Origin: Gemmatimonas groenlandica
GTDB taxonomy: Bacteria > Gemmatimonadota > Gemmatimonadetes > Gemmatimonadales > Gemmatimonadaceae
Direction: 5' to 3'
NCBI RefSeq assembly: GCF_013004105.1
Contig: NZ_CP053085.1
Coordinates: 1,240,001-1,304,000, forward strand
Length of the DNA: 64,000 nucleotides
Each line of letters begins with the position of its first letter. Positions within the stretch are counted from its first letter, which is position 1. Positions 1 to 7,715 of the stretch are shown in pieces. The notes under the pieces are model-generated. The model saw only the letters and a program-made list of their open reading frames with translations. It was not told the DNA's origin and searched no databases. The translations under genes and the position numbers were made by a program.

Positions 1-1
1 T

Positions 2-535
2 CGCGAAGCGCTCGCGTTCGCGCAGGTGAACCCCACGGTGGCCACGGCGCTGCGCGATTTCGTGTTCGCGTCGGTGCGCGCGTTCGCTCCGCAACGCGTG
101 GTCGATGCCTATGCCGGCAGCGGTGAGCTGACGGAGCGCTTTGCCCGTGATGGGGCGCAGGTGGTGTCGATCGAAGCCGATGCGTCGGGCACGGCCGCCA
201 CACGGCGGCGCGTAGATGAAGCAGGGCTGGCGGATCGCGTGAAGGTGATCACGGCGCTCGTGGAATCGGCGCTGCCGGCGGCACTGCCCGCCGACGTGGT
301 CGTGCTCAATCCGCCGCGTGCTGGTGTGGCGGTGGGTGTGACGGCGTTGCTCGAGCAGGCGGCCAGCCGCGGCGTGCGCGGCATTGTGTATGTGAGTTGT
401 GATCCGGCGACGCTCGCGCGGGATCTCGCGCGCGTGCCGGGGTGGCGCATCGACGCGGTGCGCTGTTTCGACATGTTCCCGCAGACCGCGCACGTAGAGA
501 CGGTGTGCGTCCTGCGCCCGGAGACGACGGTATGA
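2..535 (+). CDS. TrmA/RlmD-family RNA (uracil-C5) methyltransferase, C-terminal part
   Basis: C-terminal part of a class I SAM-dependent RNA methyltransferase of the TrmA/RumA family, which methylates C5 of uridine in tRNA or 23S rRNA. The frame is open to the left edge, so the start and any TRAM or Fe-S region lie outside the window. Visible are FAQVNP at the left edge, the SAM-binding loop DAYAGSG, the LNPPRAG motif (usually DPPR in this family), the catalytic-cysteine motif YVSCDPATLARDL, and the closing MFPQTAHVETV motif. The gene ends in an ATGA overlap with the biotin carrier gene. Which uridine it modifies cannot be told from this fragment. The Asn in place of the usual Asp of DPPR is slightly unusual. 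Confidence 0.88.
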   Translation, partial: REALAFAQVNPTVATALRDFVFASVRAFAPQRVVDAYAGSGELTERFARDGAQVVSIEADASGTAATRRRVDEAGLADRVKVITALVESALPAALPADVVVLNPPRAGVAVGVTALLEQAASRGVRGIVYVSCDPATLARDLARVPGWRIDAVRCFDMFPQTAHVETVCVLRPETTV

Positions 536-1047
536 AGTACATCGTGGATGTGAACGGCGAGCGCGTGATCGTGGATCTCGATGGTGCGTATGCCGAAGTC
601 GACGGCGAGCGTGTCGCCGCCTCGCTTGCTGCGGTCGAGGGGACGCCGGTGCGCCTGCTGCGCATTGGGGAACAGGTCCATCGTCTGGTCGCGCGACGTG
701 GATTGTCGCGGGGGCGCTGGACGCTCGATTTGGATGGTCAGCGCGTGGAGGCGGAGGCGCTGGACGAGCGGATGCGGGCCATCCGCGATCTGACCGCGGC
801 GGCGGCCGAGGCCAGCGGGCCGGCGCCCTTGATGGCGCCGATGCCGGGGCTCGTGGTGCGTGTGTCGGTGGCCGTCGGCGACACCGTGAGCGCGGGGCAG
901 GGGCTCGTGGTGGTGGAGGCCATGAAAATGGAGAACGAGCTGCGGGCGTCGGTGGCCGGGGTGGTCACGGCGGTGCTGGCGGTTCCGGGACAGGCCGTCG
1001 ACAAGGGCGCGCTGCTGGTGGAACTGGGGCCGCTCCCGTCGGAGTGA
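532..1047 (+). CDS. biotin/lipoyl-binding carrier protein (acyl-CoA carboxylase BCCP-like)
   Basis: A 171-residue biotin carboxyl carrier protein. The last 75 residues form the biotinyl fold with the canonical EAMKMEN motif, so Lys132 is the expected biotinylation site. The N-terminal 90 residues are a short beta-rich region as seen in the carrier parts of acetyl/propionyl-CoA or pyruvate carboxylase subunits. The ATG at 532 overlaps the upstream stop (ATGA), which fixes the start over a longer frame opening at 442. No biotin carboxylase or carboxyltransferase alpha gene is adjacent in the visible part. The accD at 25.6 kb is far away, so the partner enzyme is unknown; a propionyl- or methylcrotonyl-type carboxylase encoded to the left is possible. 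Confidence 0.85.
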   Translation: MKYIVDVNGERVIVDLDGAYAEVDGERVAASLAAVEGTPVRLLRIGEQVHRLVARRGLSRGRWTLDLDGQRVEAEALDERMRAIRDLTAAAAEASGPAPLMAPMPGLVVRVSVAVGDTVSAGQGLVVVEAMKMENELRASVAGVVTAVLAVPGQAVDKGALLVELGPLPSE

Positions 1048-1077
1048 GCGGTGGCGGGAATCGGCCCTGATCGGCGA

Positions 1078-1434
1078 TCAGACCTTGGCGGGGGGCGTGT
1101 TCCGGCGCATCCGGTTCACGCCCTTGATCACCATGAACAACGTGAAGGCGACGATCAGGAACGTCAGGATCTGGTTGATGAAGAGGCCATAGTTCAGGGT
1201 GGCGACGCCCGCCTTCTTAGCCTCTTCGAGAGTCGTGAACGGGCCGCCCTGCAGCGCCAGGAAGCGGTTGGAGAAGTCCACGCCGCCGGTGGCCAGACCG
1301 ACGATCGGCATGATGATGTCGTTGACCAGGCTGTCGACGATCTTCTGGAAAGCGCCGCCGATGACGACACCGATCGCCAGGTCCATCACGCTGCCCTTCA
1401 TGGCGAATTCCTTGAACTCCGACGTCATCGACAT
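1078..1434 (-). CDS. mscL: large-conductance mechanosensitive channel MscL
   Basis: A 118-residue MscL, the inner-membrane pore that opens under membrane tension during hypo-osmotic shock. The N-terminal signature ([20 protein letters not shown]) is followed by the first transmembrane helix with its small-residue pore lining, a periplasmic loop (residues about 42-72), a second transmembrane helix ([15 protein letters not shown], about 83-100) and a short basic tail that is reduced compared with E. coli (136 residues). The start is supported by AAGGAG about 6 nt upstream on the minus strand. It is convergent with the biotin carrier gene and separated from it by 30 bp. Confidence 0.97.
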   Translation of the reverse strand: MSMTSEFKEFAMKGSVMDLAIGVVIGGAFQKIVDSLVNDIIMPIVGLATGGVDFSNRFLALQGGPFTTLEEAKKAGVATLNYGLFINQILTFLIVAFTLFMVIKGVNRMRRNTPPAKV

Positions 1435-1722
1435 ACCAGCTCCTTGAGGGGGGATCGGGGGCTTCGTCGCCCGCAGGGATCAGTCTGGCTGACTGACTAC
1501 CCGACCGGCAAGCGATCTCGGGTATTAAGATTTCGAAGCCGTCCACCGGAAAGACCCTCAACCCTCGGATTGACACAGACTTCAATGCTGAGTAACCTAC
1601 GGGTCTGTCCCGTTTTCCGGGCGATTCAGCTGCAAGCAGTGCCTGTTTTCCCTTCGTAGTTCCTTTATCTCTTTCTGAGCGCCTCTGGTGGCGTCTCCGA
1701 ATCACGCACGGATCACGTTAGC
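1435..1722. other. intergenic region between divergent mscL and rplM
   Basis: A 288-bp gene-free stretch between two divergently transcribed genes. It holds the rplM promoter described separately. After that promoter comes a roughly 120-nt pyrimidine-rich untranslated leader with only a weak 5-bp hairpin near 1679-1697. I see no convincing promoter for mscL and no conserved RNA element I can name. Confidence 0.6.
1570..1598 (+). promoter_or_regulatory. sigma-70-type promoter of rplM-rpsI
   Basis: A perfect TTGACA -35 box (1570-1575), a 17-bp spacer and a TAACCT -10 box (1593-1598). It lies about 125 nt upstream of the rplM start codon and points at the ribosomal protein genes. The -10 keeps the TA....T pattern only. 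Confidence 0.6.
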
Positions 1723-2172
1723 ATGAAGACCTACAGCGCGACCCCGAAGGATATCGACCGTCGGTGGTATATCGTCGACGCGGAAGGAATGGTCCTGGGC
1801 CGTCTCGCGTCGGAAGTCGCGAAGATCATCCGCGGCAAGCACAAGCCCATGTACACGCCACACATGGACACGGGTGACTTCGTCATCGTGATCAATGCGT
1901 CGAAGGTACAGGTGACCGGCCGCAAGGCCGAGCAGAAGACCTACTTCAGCCACACCGGCTACATGGGCCACGAGAAGCACACGCCCTTTGCCTCGGTGTT
2001 GGCGAAGCATCCGGAGCGCGTGATCGAGAAGGCCGTGTACGGCATGCTCCCCAAGACGGCGCTGGGCCGTCAGGTACTGCGCCGCAAGTTGCGCGTGTTC
2101 GCGGGTGCCGAGCATACGCATGTTGCGCAGGTGCCGAAGACGCTTTCGTTCTCCTCCGCCGAGGCCAAGTAA
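1723..2172 (+). CDS. rplM: 50S ribosomal protein L13
   Basis: Full-length L13 (149 residues; E. coli 142), an early-assembling large-subunit protein that contacts 23S rRNA. The N-terminal segment with [18 protein letters not shown] and the [17 protein letters not shown] stretch are classic L13 features, as is [20 protein letters not shown] in the C-terminal half. The stop codon overlaps the rpsI start by 1 nt (TAATG), so the two are translationally coupled, the standard L13-S9 arrangement. A promoter with a perfect -35 box lies 125 nt upstream. Confidence 0.98.
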   Translation: MKTYSATPKDIDRRWYIVDAEGMVLGRLASEVAKIIRGKHKPMYTPHMDTGDFVIVINASKVQVTGRKAEQKTYFSHTGYMGHEKHTPFASVLAKHPERVIEKAVYGMLPKTALGRQVLRRKLRVFAGAEHTHVAQVPKTLSFSSAEAK

Positions 2173-2561
2173 TGTCAGAGCAGATTCAGACCATCGGACG
2201 TCGTAAGCGTGCGGTGTGCCGCATGTACATGACGCCGGGTTCGGGCAAGTGGGACGTCAACGGCCGTACGCTCGGCGAGTACTTCCCGCGTCCGACGCTC
2301 GTCTCCGCGATTCAGCAGCCGTTCACGCTGACCGATACGCTCGGCAAGTACGACATCAAGGCCGTCCTTGACGGTGGTGGTGTGGCCGGTCAGGCAGGCG
2401 CGGTGCGTCTCGCGATCGCCCGTGCGCTCGTCAAGATCGACGAGAACAACAAGAAGAAGCTTCGCGAATACGGCCTCATGACGCGTGACGCGCGTGAAGT
2501 CGAGCGTAAGAAGCCGGGCCGCGCTGGCGCCCGTAAGCGTTTCCAGTTCTCCAAGCGCTAG
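2172..2561 (+). CDS. rpsI: 30S ribosomal protein S9
   Basis: S9 of 129 residues, normal length. The N-terminal TIGRRKRAVCRMYM motif, the central GGGVAGQAGAVRLAIARAL segment and the C-terminal tail ending GARKRFQFSKR, which reaches into the decoding P site, are all intact. It starts 1 nt inside the rplM stop. The next gene, rpsB, follows after a 139-nt leader containing a long hairpin, so co-transcription through to rpsB is likely but may be attenuated. Confidence 0.98.
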   Translation: MSEQIQTIGRRKRAVCRMYMTPGSGKWDVNGRTLGEYFPRPTLVSAIQQPFTLTDTLGKYDIKAVLDGGGVAGQAGAVRLAIARALVKIDENNKKKLREYGLMTRDAREVERKKPGRAGARKRFQFSKR

Positions 2562-2608
2562 TACACGCGGTTCGCCGCGTCGTATTGCGTATCTCTCACG
2601 CTGTCCGA

Positions 2609-2655
2609 GTCGGCTGCGGGTACCGAGCTCCTTCCAGGAGCCGGTCGCAGCCGAC
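2609..2655 (+). promoter_or_regulatory. long hairpin in the rpsB 5' leader
   Basis: A 20-bp interrupted stem. GTCGGCTGCG (2609-2618) pairs with CGCAGCCGAC (2646-2655), ACCG (2622-2625) with CGGT (2642-2645), and GCTCCT (2627-2632) with AGGAGC (2636-2641) around a TCC loop. The left arm has bulges of 3 nt and 1 nt. No T-run follows, so it is not a standard intrinsic terminator. Its position 46 nt before the rpsB start suggests S2 autoregulation, attenuation or an RNase III site. Confidence 0.7.
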
Positions 2656-2700
2656 GGTGACGACAGCGGACGAATTCCAAAACCTCCAAGTACTCTTCAG

Positions 2701-3705
2701 ATGACGACTCCGTCCCTCGAGCAGTTGCTCGCCGCGGGCGTTCACTTCGGGCACCAGACCCGTCGTTGGAACCCCAAGATGCGCCGGTTCATTTTCGCCG
2801 AGCGCAACGGCATTCACATCATCGACCTGCAGAAGACGCTCCGCCAGATTGAACTGGCGCAGAAGCTCGTCCGCGAGGTCGTGTTGCGCGGCGACAACGT
2901 GCTCTTTGTCTGCACGAAGCGCCAGTTGGCGGCCATCGTGAAGGCTGAAGCCGAGCGTTGTGGCGGCATGTTCGTCACCGAGCGTTGGCTCGGCGGCATG
3001 CTCACGAACTTCCAGACCGTGAAGAAGCAGGTCAAGAAGCTCAAGGACCTCGAAGCTGGCACCGAAGACGGAACGCTCGCGAACTACACCAAGAAGGAAC
3101 AGCTTCTCATGTCGCGTCAGCGCGAGAAGCTCGGCAAGTACCTCTCGGGTATCAAGACGATGAACCGCCTCCCGGGGCTGCTGTTCATCATCGACTCGAA
3201 GAAGGAGCGCATTGCCGTTTCCGAAGCGAACAAGCTCGGCGTGCCCATCGTCGCCATCGTGGACACCAACGCCGATCCCGACCTGATCACGGTGCCGATC
3301 GCCGGTAACGACGACGCCATCCGGTCGGTCGAGCTGATCGCGAAGGTGATTGCGGATACGATCGATGAGGCGCGCCGTGAGGCGCCCGCGCGTCCGAGCG
3401 ACGAAGAGCAGGAGAGCTACACGTTCTCCAGCGATCGTGGCACGGAGCCGGCTGGTCGCGGCGAGCGTGGCGGTCGTGGTGGAGATCGCGGTGGCCAAGG
3501 CGGCGGACAGGGTGGTGGTCAGGGCGGTGGACAGGGTGGTGGAGCTGGAAGCGACAGTCGTCGCCCGCGCCGTCGCCGCGCCAAGCCGGAAGCCATCGCG
3601 GCACGCCTGAAGCCGGGCACCGAGGGAACGGCCGCTGAAGGCGCCGCCCCGGAAGCCGCTGGTGACGCCGGAGAAGCGGGAGCCGAGTCGGCCGGACAGG
3701 AGTAA
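2701..3705 (+). CDS. rpsB: 30S ribosomal protein S2 with extended Gly/Arg-rich tail
   Basis: S2, 334 residues against about 241 in E. coli. Residues 1-225 are the ordinary S2 fold (LLAAGVHFGHQTRRWNPKM near the N-terminus; RLPGLLFIIDSKKE; VAIVDTNADPD). Residues 226-334 are a low-complexity extension with a Gly-Gln-Gly-Gly repeat block, a run of Arg/Lys (RRPRRRRAK) and an acidic Ala/Glu/Gly end. The frame is open upstream, but the ATG at 2701 begins the conserved MTTPSLEQLL sequence and leaves the leader hairpin untranslated. No clear Shine-Dalgarno precedes it. The rpsB-tsf order is the usual one. Confidence 0.96.
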   Translation: MTTPSLEQLLAAGVHFGHQTRRWNPKMRRFIFAERNGIHIIDLQKTLRQIELAQKLVREVVLRGDNVLFVCTKRQLAAIVKAEAERCGGMFVTERWLGGMLTNFQTVKKQVKKLKDLEAGTEDGTLANYTKKEQLLMSRQREKLGKYLSGIKTMNRLPGLLFIIDSKKERIAVSEANKLGVPIVAIVDTNADPDLITVPIAGNDDAIRSVELIAKVIADTIDEARREAPARPSDEEQESYTFSSDRGTEPAGRGERGGRGGDRGGQGGGQGGGQGGGQGGGAGSDSRRPRRRRAKPEAIAARLKPGTEGTAAEGAAPEAAGDAGEAGAESAGQE

Positions 3706-3756
3706 CGTTCGGTCGGGTTCCTGACCGCCGGATCAGGCTTCCACTGCAGCACCGCG

Positions 3757-3783
3757 ACGCCGCCGGCTCAACACCGGCGGCGT
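3757..3783 (+). promoter_or_regulatory. GC-rich hairpin between rpsB and tsf
   Basis: A perfect 10-bp stem, ACGCCGCCGG (3757-3766) with CCGGCGGCGT (3774-3783) and loop CTCAACA, in the 156-nt gap between rpsB and tsf. There is no T-run after it. It could attenuate transcription or protect or process the mRNA between S2 and EF-Ts, where an attenuating terminator is known in other bacteria. Confidence 0.55.
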
Positions 3784-3861
3784 TCGTACGCAGTAGCTCG
3801 GAATTGTTCGCACTCGCATCGCATCGCAGATACTGACACTCAGCATATACAGGGCTCGAAG

Positions 3862-4749
3862 ATGACCACGGTGATCACCGCGAAGGCTGTTTCGGAACTC
3901 CGCCAGCGCACCGGCGCCGGCATGATGGATTGCAAGAAAGCGCTCGAAGAGAATGGCGGCGACATGGACGCTTCCATCGAGTACCTCCGCAAGAAGGGCA
4001 TCGCGAAGGCCGAGAAGCGTGCCGACCGCTCCACGAGCGAAGGCATCATCGGCGGTGAGATCTTCAACGATGGCCGCTCCGGCGTGCTCGTCGAAGTAGC
4101 GTGTGAGACGGACTTCGTCGCGCGCAACGAAGACTTCGGCAAGGTCGTCGCGAAGCTCGTCGCACAGCGCGTGCACTCCACCGCCGCCGATGTCGACAGC
4201 TTCCTCGCCGAGCCGTTCGCGGCGGATTCGTCGCAGACGGTGGCCGAGTTCGTCAAGATCGCGTCGTCGAAGACCGGTGAAGCCGTGAACGTCAAGCACG
4301 TCGCGCGTTTCGATGCCGGCGCCAATGGCGTCGTGGGCATGTACCGCCACCACAACGGCAAGCTCGCCACGTTGGTGCAGGTGACGGCCTCGACGCCGGA
4401 AGCTGCCGCCCACGAGTCGACGTTGCAGCTGGTGAAGTTCATTGCCGAGCACATCGCCGCCTCGGCACCACTCGCCGTCGATCGTAACGGCGTGCCCGCC
4501 GAGAAGATCGAGAGCGAAAAGCGGATCGCCGAAGAGCAGGCGCGTGAGACGGGCAAGCCGGAAGCGATGATCGAGAAGATCGCGACGGGCAAGATCGAAG
4601 CGTTCCTCAAGGACGTGACGCTGCTCCCGCAGGCGTGGGTGCGCGACCCGGCCATCACGATCGCGGCGCTGGTCAAGGACCATGCGGAGCGTGCCGGTGG
4701 TACGATCACGGTCGATCGCTTCGCTCGCCTGCAGCTCGGCGCCGAGTGA
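3862..4749 (+). CDS. tsf: translation elongation factor Ts
   Basis: EF-Ts, the nucleotide exchange factor that releases GDP from EF-Tu in the cytoplasm. The 295 residues match the family length (E. coli 283). The N-terminal UBA-like domain carries the signature [18 protein letters not shown], followed by the [18 protein letters not shown] segment and the core motif [14 protein letters not shown] that contacts EF-Tu. The start is the ATG directly before [12 protein letters not shown]. It overlaps the pyrH start (GTGA) at its 3' end, continuing the conserved rpsB-tsf-pyrH-frr block. Confidence 0.98.
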   Translation: MTTVITAKAVSELRQRTGAGMMDCKKALEENGGDMDASIEYLRKKGIAKAEKRADRSTSEGIIGGEIFNDGRSGVLVEVACETDFVARNEDFGKVVAKLVAQRVHSTAADVDSFLAEPFAADSSQTVAEFVKIASSKTGEAVNVKHVARFDAGANGVVGMYRHHNGKLATLVQVTASTPEAAAHESTLQLVKFIAEHIAASAPLAVDRNGVPAEKIESEKRIAEEQARETGKPEAMIEKIATGKIEAFLKDVTLLPQAWVRDPAITIAALVKDHAERAGGTITVDRFARLQLGAE

Positions 4750-5474
4750 GCGCCGTGGGCGCCGCAGACAGGAAGTACACGCGCATTCTGCTCAAGCTCT
4801 CCGGCGAAGCACTCGCCGGAGATCGCGGCGTCGGTTTCGATTTTGAACGGATCGGTTCCTTCGCGGACCAGATCGTCGAAGTAGCGCGCATGGGCGTGCA
4901 ACTCGGTCTGGTCATCGGAGGCGGAAACATCGTGCGCGGCACGCAACTCTCCCAGATGGGAATGGATCGTGTCGGCGCCGACTACATGGGCATGCTCGGT
5001 ACGGTCATCAACGCCATGGCCATGCAGGATGTGCTCGAGAAGAAGGGGCTCGACACGCGTGTCATGACGGCGATCCGCATGGAAGAGTTGGCCGAGCCCT
5101 ACATTCGCCGGCGCGCATTGCGCCATTTCGAGAAGGGGCGTACGGTCATCTTTGCCGCCGGCACGGGTAACCCGTATTTTTCAACGGACACGGCGGCAGT
5201 GCTGCGGGCGATTCAGATGAAGGCGGATGTCATCATCAAAGCCACCAGCGTCGACGGCGTGTATTCGGCCGACCCGAAGAAGGATCCGAACGCCACGATG
5301 TACGAGTCGATCAGTTATCGCGATGTGATGCTCGAAGAGCTCCGCGTCATGGACCAGACGGCCATTACGCTGTGCAAAGAGAATCAGTTGCCCCTGATCG
5401 TGCTGAACCTTCACACGCCGGGCGCGATCGCACGCGCCATCAACGGCGAACGCGTGGGGACACTGGTTTCATGA
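4746..5474 (+). CDS. pyrH: UMP kinase
   Basis: Hexameric bacterial UMP kinase of the amino-acid-kinase fold. It phosphorylates UMP to UDP and is allosterically controlled by GTP and UTP in known members. The phosphate-binding KLSGEAL motif lies near the N-terminus, [12 protein letters not shown] and [13 protein letters not shown] build the active site, and [15 protein letters not shown] is family-typical. I take the GTG at 4746, which overlaps the tsf stop as GTGA and gives 242 residues (E. coli 241). A GTG at 4755 is possible. The gene ends in an ATGA overlap with frr. Confidence 0.96.
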   Translation: MSAVGAADRKYTRILLKLSGEALAGDRGVGFDFERIGSFADQIVEVARMGVQLGLVIGGGNIVRGTQLSQMGMDRVGADYMGMLGTVINAMAMQDVLEKKGLDTRVMTAIRMEELAEPYIRRRALRHFEKGRTVIFAAGTGNPYFSTDTAAVLRAIQMKADVIIKATSVDGVYSADPKKDPNATMYESISYRDVMLEELRVMDQTAITLCKENQLPLIVLNLHTPGAIARAINGERVGTLVS

Positions 5475-6025
5475 GCACCATTGCGCAGATCCTGAAGGAC
5501 ACGAAGAGCGGCATGGACAAGGCCCTCGAGGCCTCGAAGCGCGACTTCGCCGGCATTCGTACCGGCAAAGCGTCGCCGAGCATGTTGGACACGATCAAGG
5601 TCGAGGCGTACGGCTCGCTGGTGCCACTGAATCAGGTGGCACAGGTGTCGGCGCCGGAGCCGCGTATTCTCCTCGTCACGCCCTTCGACAAGGGCCAGGC
5701 GAAGGTGATCGAGAAGGCGATTCGCGAGTCGGAACTGGGCCTCGACCCGGCGCATCAGGGTGGCGTGATTCGCGTGCCGCTGCCGTCGATGAATGAGCAG
5801 CGCCGCAAGGAGCTGGTCAAAGTGCTGAGCAAGCTTGCCGAAGATGGCCGCATCGCAATCCGTCATGCCCGTACCGACGCTCGCGACAAGGTCAAGAAGC
5901 TTGACGGTGTCTCCGAAGACGATAAGAAGCATGCGGAGAAGGACCTCCAGAAGGCGCACGATGACTGCATTGGCAAGCTCGAGGCGCTCTTGAAGACGAA
6001 GGAAGCCGAGATCATGGAGGTTTGA
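5471..6025 (+). CDS. frr: ribosome recycling factor
   Basis: RRF, 184 residues, normal length. It splits post-termination ribosomes together with EF-G. Recognisable parts are the three-helix-bundle segment with [19 protein letters not shown], the beta-domain [19 protein letters not shown] and the C-terminal EERR-like region [20 protein letters not shown]. The ATG at 5471 overlaps the pyrH stop (ATGA), which decides the start over a longer upstream frame. It lies in the usual pyrH-frr-uppS order. Confidence 0.98.
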   Translation: MSTIAQILKDTKSGMDKALEASKRDFAGIRTGKASPSMLDTIKVEAYGSLVPLNQVAQVSAPEPRILLVTPFDKGQAKVIEKAIRESELGLDPAHQGGVIRVPLPSMNEQRRKELVKVLSKLAEDGRIAIRHARTDARDKVKKLDGVSEDDKKHAEKDLQKAHDDCIGKLEALLKTKEAEIMEV

Positions 6026-6073
6026 GGCCGCTTTGCGGACCGCTCGCTGATATGCCCCTTGCCCCCGCCCATC

Positions 6074-6823
6074 ATGGCTGACACCGAAACGGATCTGCTG
6101 GCGCGCATTCGCGTGCACGGCGCGGTGCCGCGGCATATCGCGATCATCATGGACGGCAACGGTCGCTGGGCGCGTGAACGTCACATGCCCCGGCCGTTCG
6201 GCCATCGGTCCGGTATGAAGGCGGTGCGCGCCGTGGTCGAAGGTTGTCTCGAGGCAGGGGTCGAGTGGTTGTCGCTCTTCGCCTTCTCACAGGAAAACTG
6301 GCAGCGGCCGGAGACGGAAGTTTCGGCGCTCATGTCGCTGCTGGAAGAGTTCATTGCCCGCGAAGCGGACGACCTGCACAAGCAGGGCGTTCGCGTTCGT
6401 GTTCATGGCGACCTCGATCGACTGAGCGGTCCTGCCGCTGCCGCGGTCGAGCGCGTCATGCGTATCACCGAGACGGGGACGCGACTCGGTCTCAATCTGT
6501 TTATTTCGTACGGCGGTCGTGCCGAGTTGGTACGAGCGGCACGCCTGATGGCGATCGATGTGCAGGCCGGTCGACTGACACCGGATGCGATCACCGAAGA
6601 CGAATTCCGCGCACGCCTGTTCACGGCCGACTGCCCCGATCCCGATCTCCTGATCCGGACCTCGGGAGAACAGCGACTGTCGAACTTCCTGCTGTGGCAG
6701 GTGGCCTACGCCGAACTGTACATCTCCGCTGTGCTCTGGCCGGACTTTGGCCGTGCGGCGTTGTACGATGCCATTAGCGATTTTCAGCGTCGTGACCGAC
6801 GCTTCGGGCGCGTCAGTACCTGA
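6074..6823 (+). CDS. uppS: isoprenyl (undecaprenyl) diphosphate synthase, cis-type
   Basis: cis-Prenyltransferase that extends farnesyl diphosphate with isopentenyl diphosphate to make the undecaprenyl lipid carrier for cell-wall synthesis. The catalytic P-loop-like motif HIAIIMDGNGRWA holds the essential Asp and the Asn/Arg that bind diphosphate. The C-terminal signature RTSGEQRLSNFLLWQ is followed by YAELY...WPDF. I choose the ATG at 6074 (249 residues). A TTG at 6059 would add five residues. It sits 48 nt after frr and overlaps nothing at its end. Together with cdsA and dxr it forms the common lipid/isoprenoid block. Confidence 0.96.
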   Translation: MADTETDLLARIRVHGAVPRHIAIIMDGNGRWARERHMPRPFGHRSGMKAVRAVVEGCLEAGVEWLSLFAFSQENWQRPETEVSALMSLLEEFIAREADDLHKQGVRVRVHGDLDRLSGPAAAAVERVMRITETGTRLGLNLFISYGGRAELVRAARLMAIDVQAGRLTPDAITEDEFRARLFTADCPDPDLLIRTSGEQRLSNFLLWQVAYAELYISAVLWPDFGRAALYDAISDFQRRDRRFGRVST

Positions 6824-6854
6824 TGCGCTTGTACGCGCTCTCTACCCCCCTCGC

Positions 6855-7715
6855 GTGAACGAACTTGCCCGGCGCGCCGTAGTCGCCCTCATCGGAGCGC
6901 CGATCGCGCTCGGGATTATTTGGCTCGGCGGCGCGCCACTCGCCACCCTGGCCGGTGCGCTCTCCGGCGTCGCGGCGTGGGAGTACTATCGCATCGCCCG
7001 TGAAGGGGGCACAACACCGATGAGTGTGGTCGGTATCGTGCTCTCGGCGCTCATTCCGATTGCCGTCCATGCGCAGCATCTCGGCGTATTCGCCGTGCCA
7101 CTCGTCGTGTGGATCCTGGTGCCGTTGTTCGTGCTGGCGCTGTCGATCTGGTTGCGCGGCGTTGGCGGCAAGCCGCTCGGTGCAGCGGCCACCACCATCT
7201 TCGGCGCGCTGTATACCGGCGGCACGCTCAGCTACGTCTACGCGCTGCGCTACTTCGGCTACGCCGTCGGTGACGCAGCTGGTGCGCTCGTCGTGATCAT
7301 GCCCGTCGTGCTCACGTGGGCCAGCGATACCGGCGCGTATTTCACGGGTCGTCTGGTGGGTGGTCCCAAGTTGATTCCGTCGGTGAGCCCGGCGAAGACC
7401 ATTTCCGGCGCGGTCGGTGCCGTGGTTGCGACGGTCGCTGCCTGCGCAGCCTTTGTGCACTATCTACTCAAGCCGCAGGCGCAACTCGCCTTCAGTCCGA
7501 CCGGGTTGATTGTCTTCGCCGTCTGCATCAGCGTCACGGCACAGATCGGCGATCTCACGGAGTCGTTGCTCAAGCGCGAAGCCGGCGTGAAAGACAGCGG
7601 CACGCTGTTCCCGGGCCACGGCGGCGTGCTCGATCGCCTCGACTCGTTGTTCTTTGTGCTACCCGTGACATACGCGCTGTACTACGCCCTGTTGCTCCCG
7701 GCTCCCGGCGCATGA
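6855..7715 (+). CDS. cdsA: phosphatidate cytidylyltransferase (CDP-diglyceride synthase)
   Basis: Polytopic membrane enzyme that makes CDP-diacylglycerol from phosphatidic acid and CTP, the precursor used by the PssA encoded at 47.7 kb. About 7-8 hydrophobic segments are visible. The C-terminal CdsA signature is intact: SLLKREAGVKDSGTLFPGHG followed by GVLDRLDSL. The GTG at 6855 begins MNELARRAVVAL and gives 286 residues. A longer frame opening at 6747 would run 77 nt into uppS and lacks similarity there. The stop overlaps the dxr start (ATGA). Confidence 0.95.
   Translation: MNELARRAVVALIGAPIALGIIWLGGAPLATLAGALSGVAAWEYYRIAREGGTTPMSVVGIVLSALIPIAVHAQHLGVFAVPLVVWILVPLFVLALSIWLRGVGGKPLGAAATTIFGALYTGGTLSYVYALRYFGYAVGDAAGALVVIMPVVLTWASDTGAYFTGRLVGGPKLIPSVSPAKTISGAVGAVVATVAACAAFVHYLLKPQAQLAFSPTGLIVFAVCISVTAQIGDLTESLLKREAGVKDSGTLFPGHGGVLDRLDSLFFVLPVTYALYYALLLPAPGA

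Noticed and set aside
1067-1081. CTGATC-GGC-GATCAG stem between the biotin carrier gene and mscL
   Set aside because: A 6-bp stem with a triloop and no T-tract; could be chance.
3472-3543. Tandem repeat in rpsB as a mobile or phase-variable element
   Set aside because: The repeats are imperfect, stay in frame and code for a Gly/Gln tail; nothing suggests slippage-controlled expression.
3840-5126. Long minus-strand frames opposite tsf and pyrH
   Set aside because: Both sense genes are unmistakable and the antisense translations show no domain or start signal.
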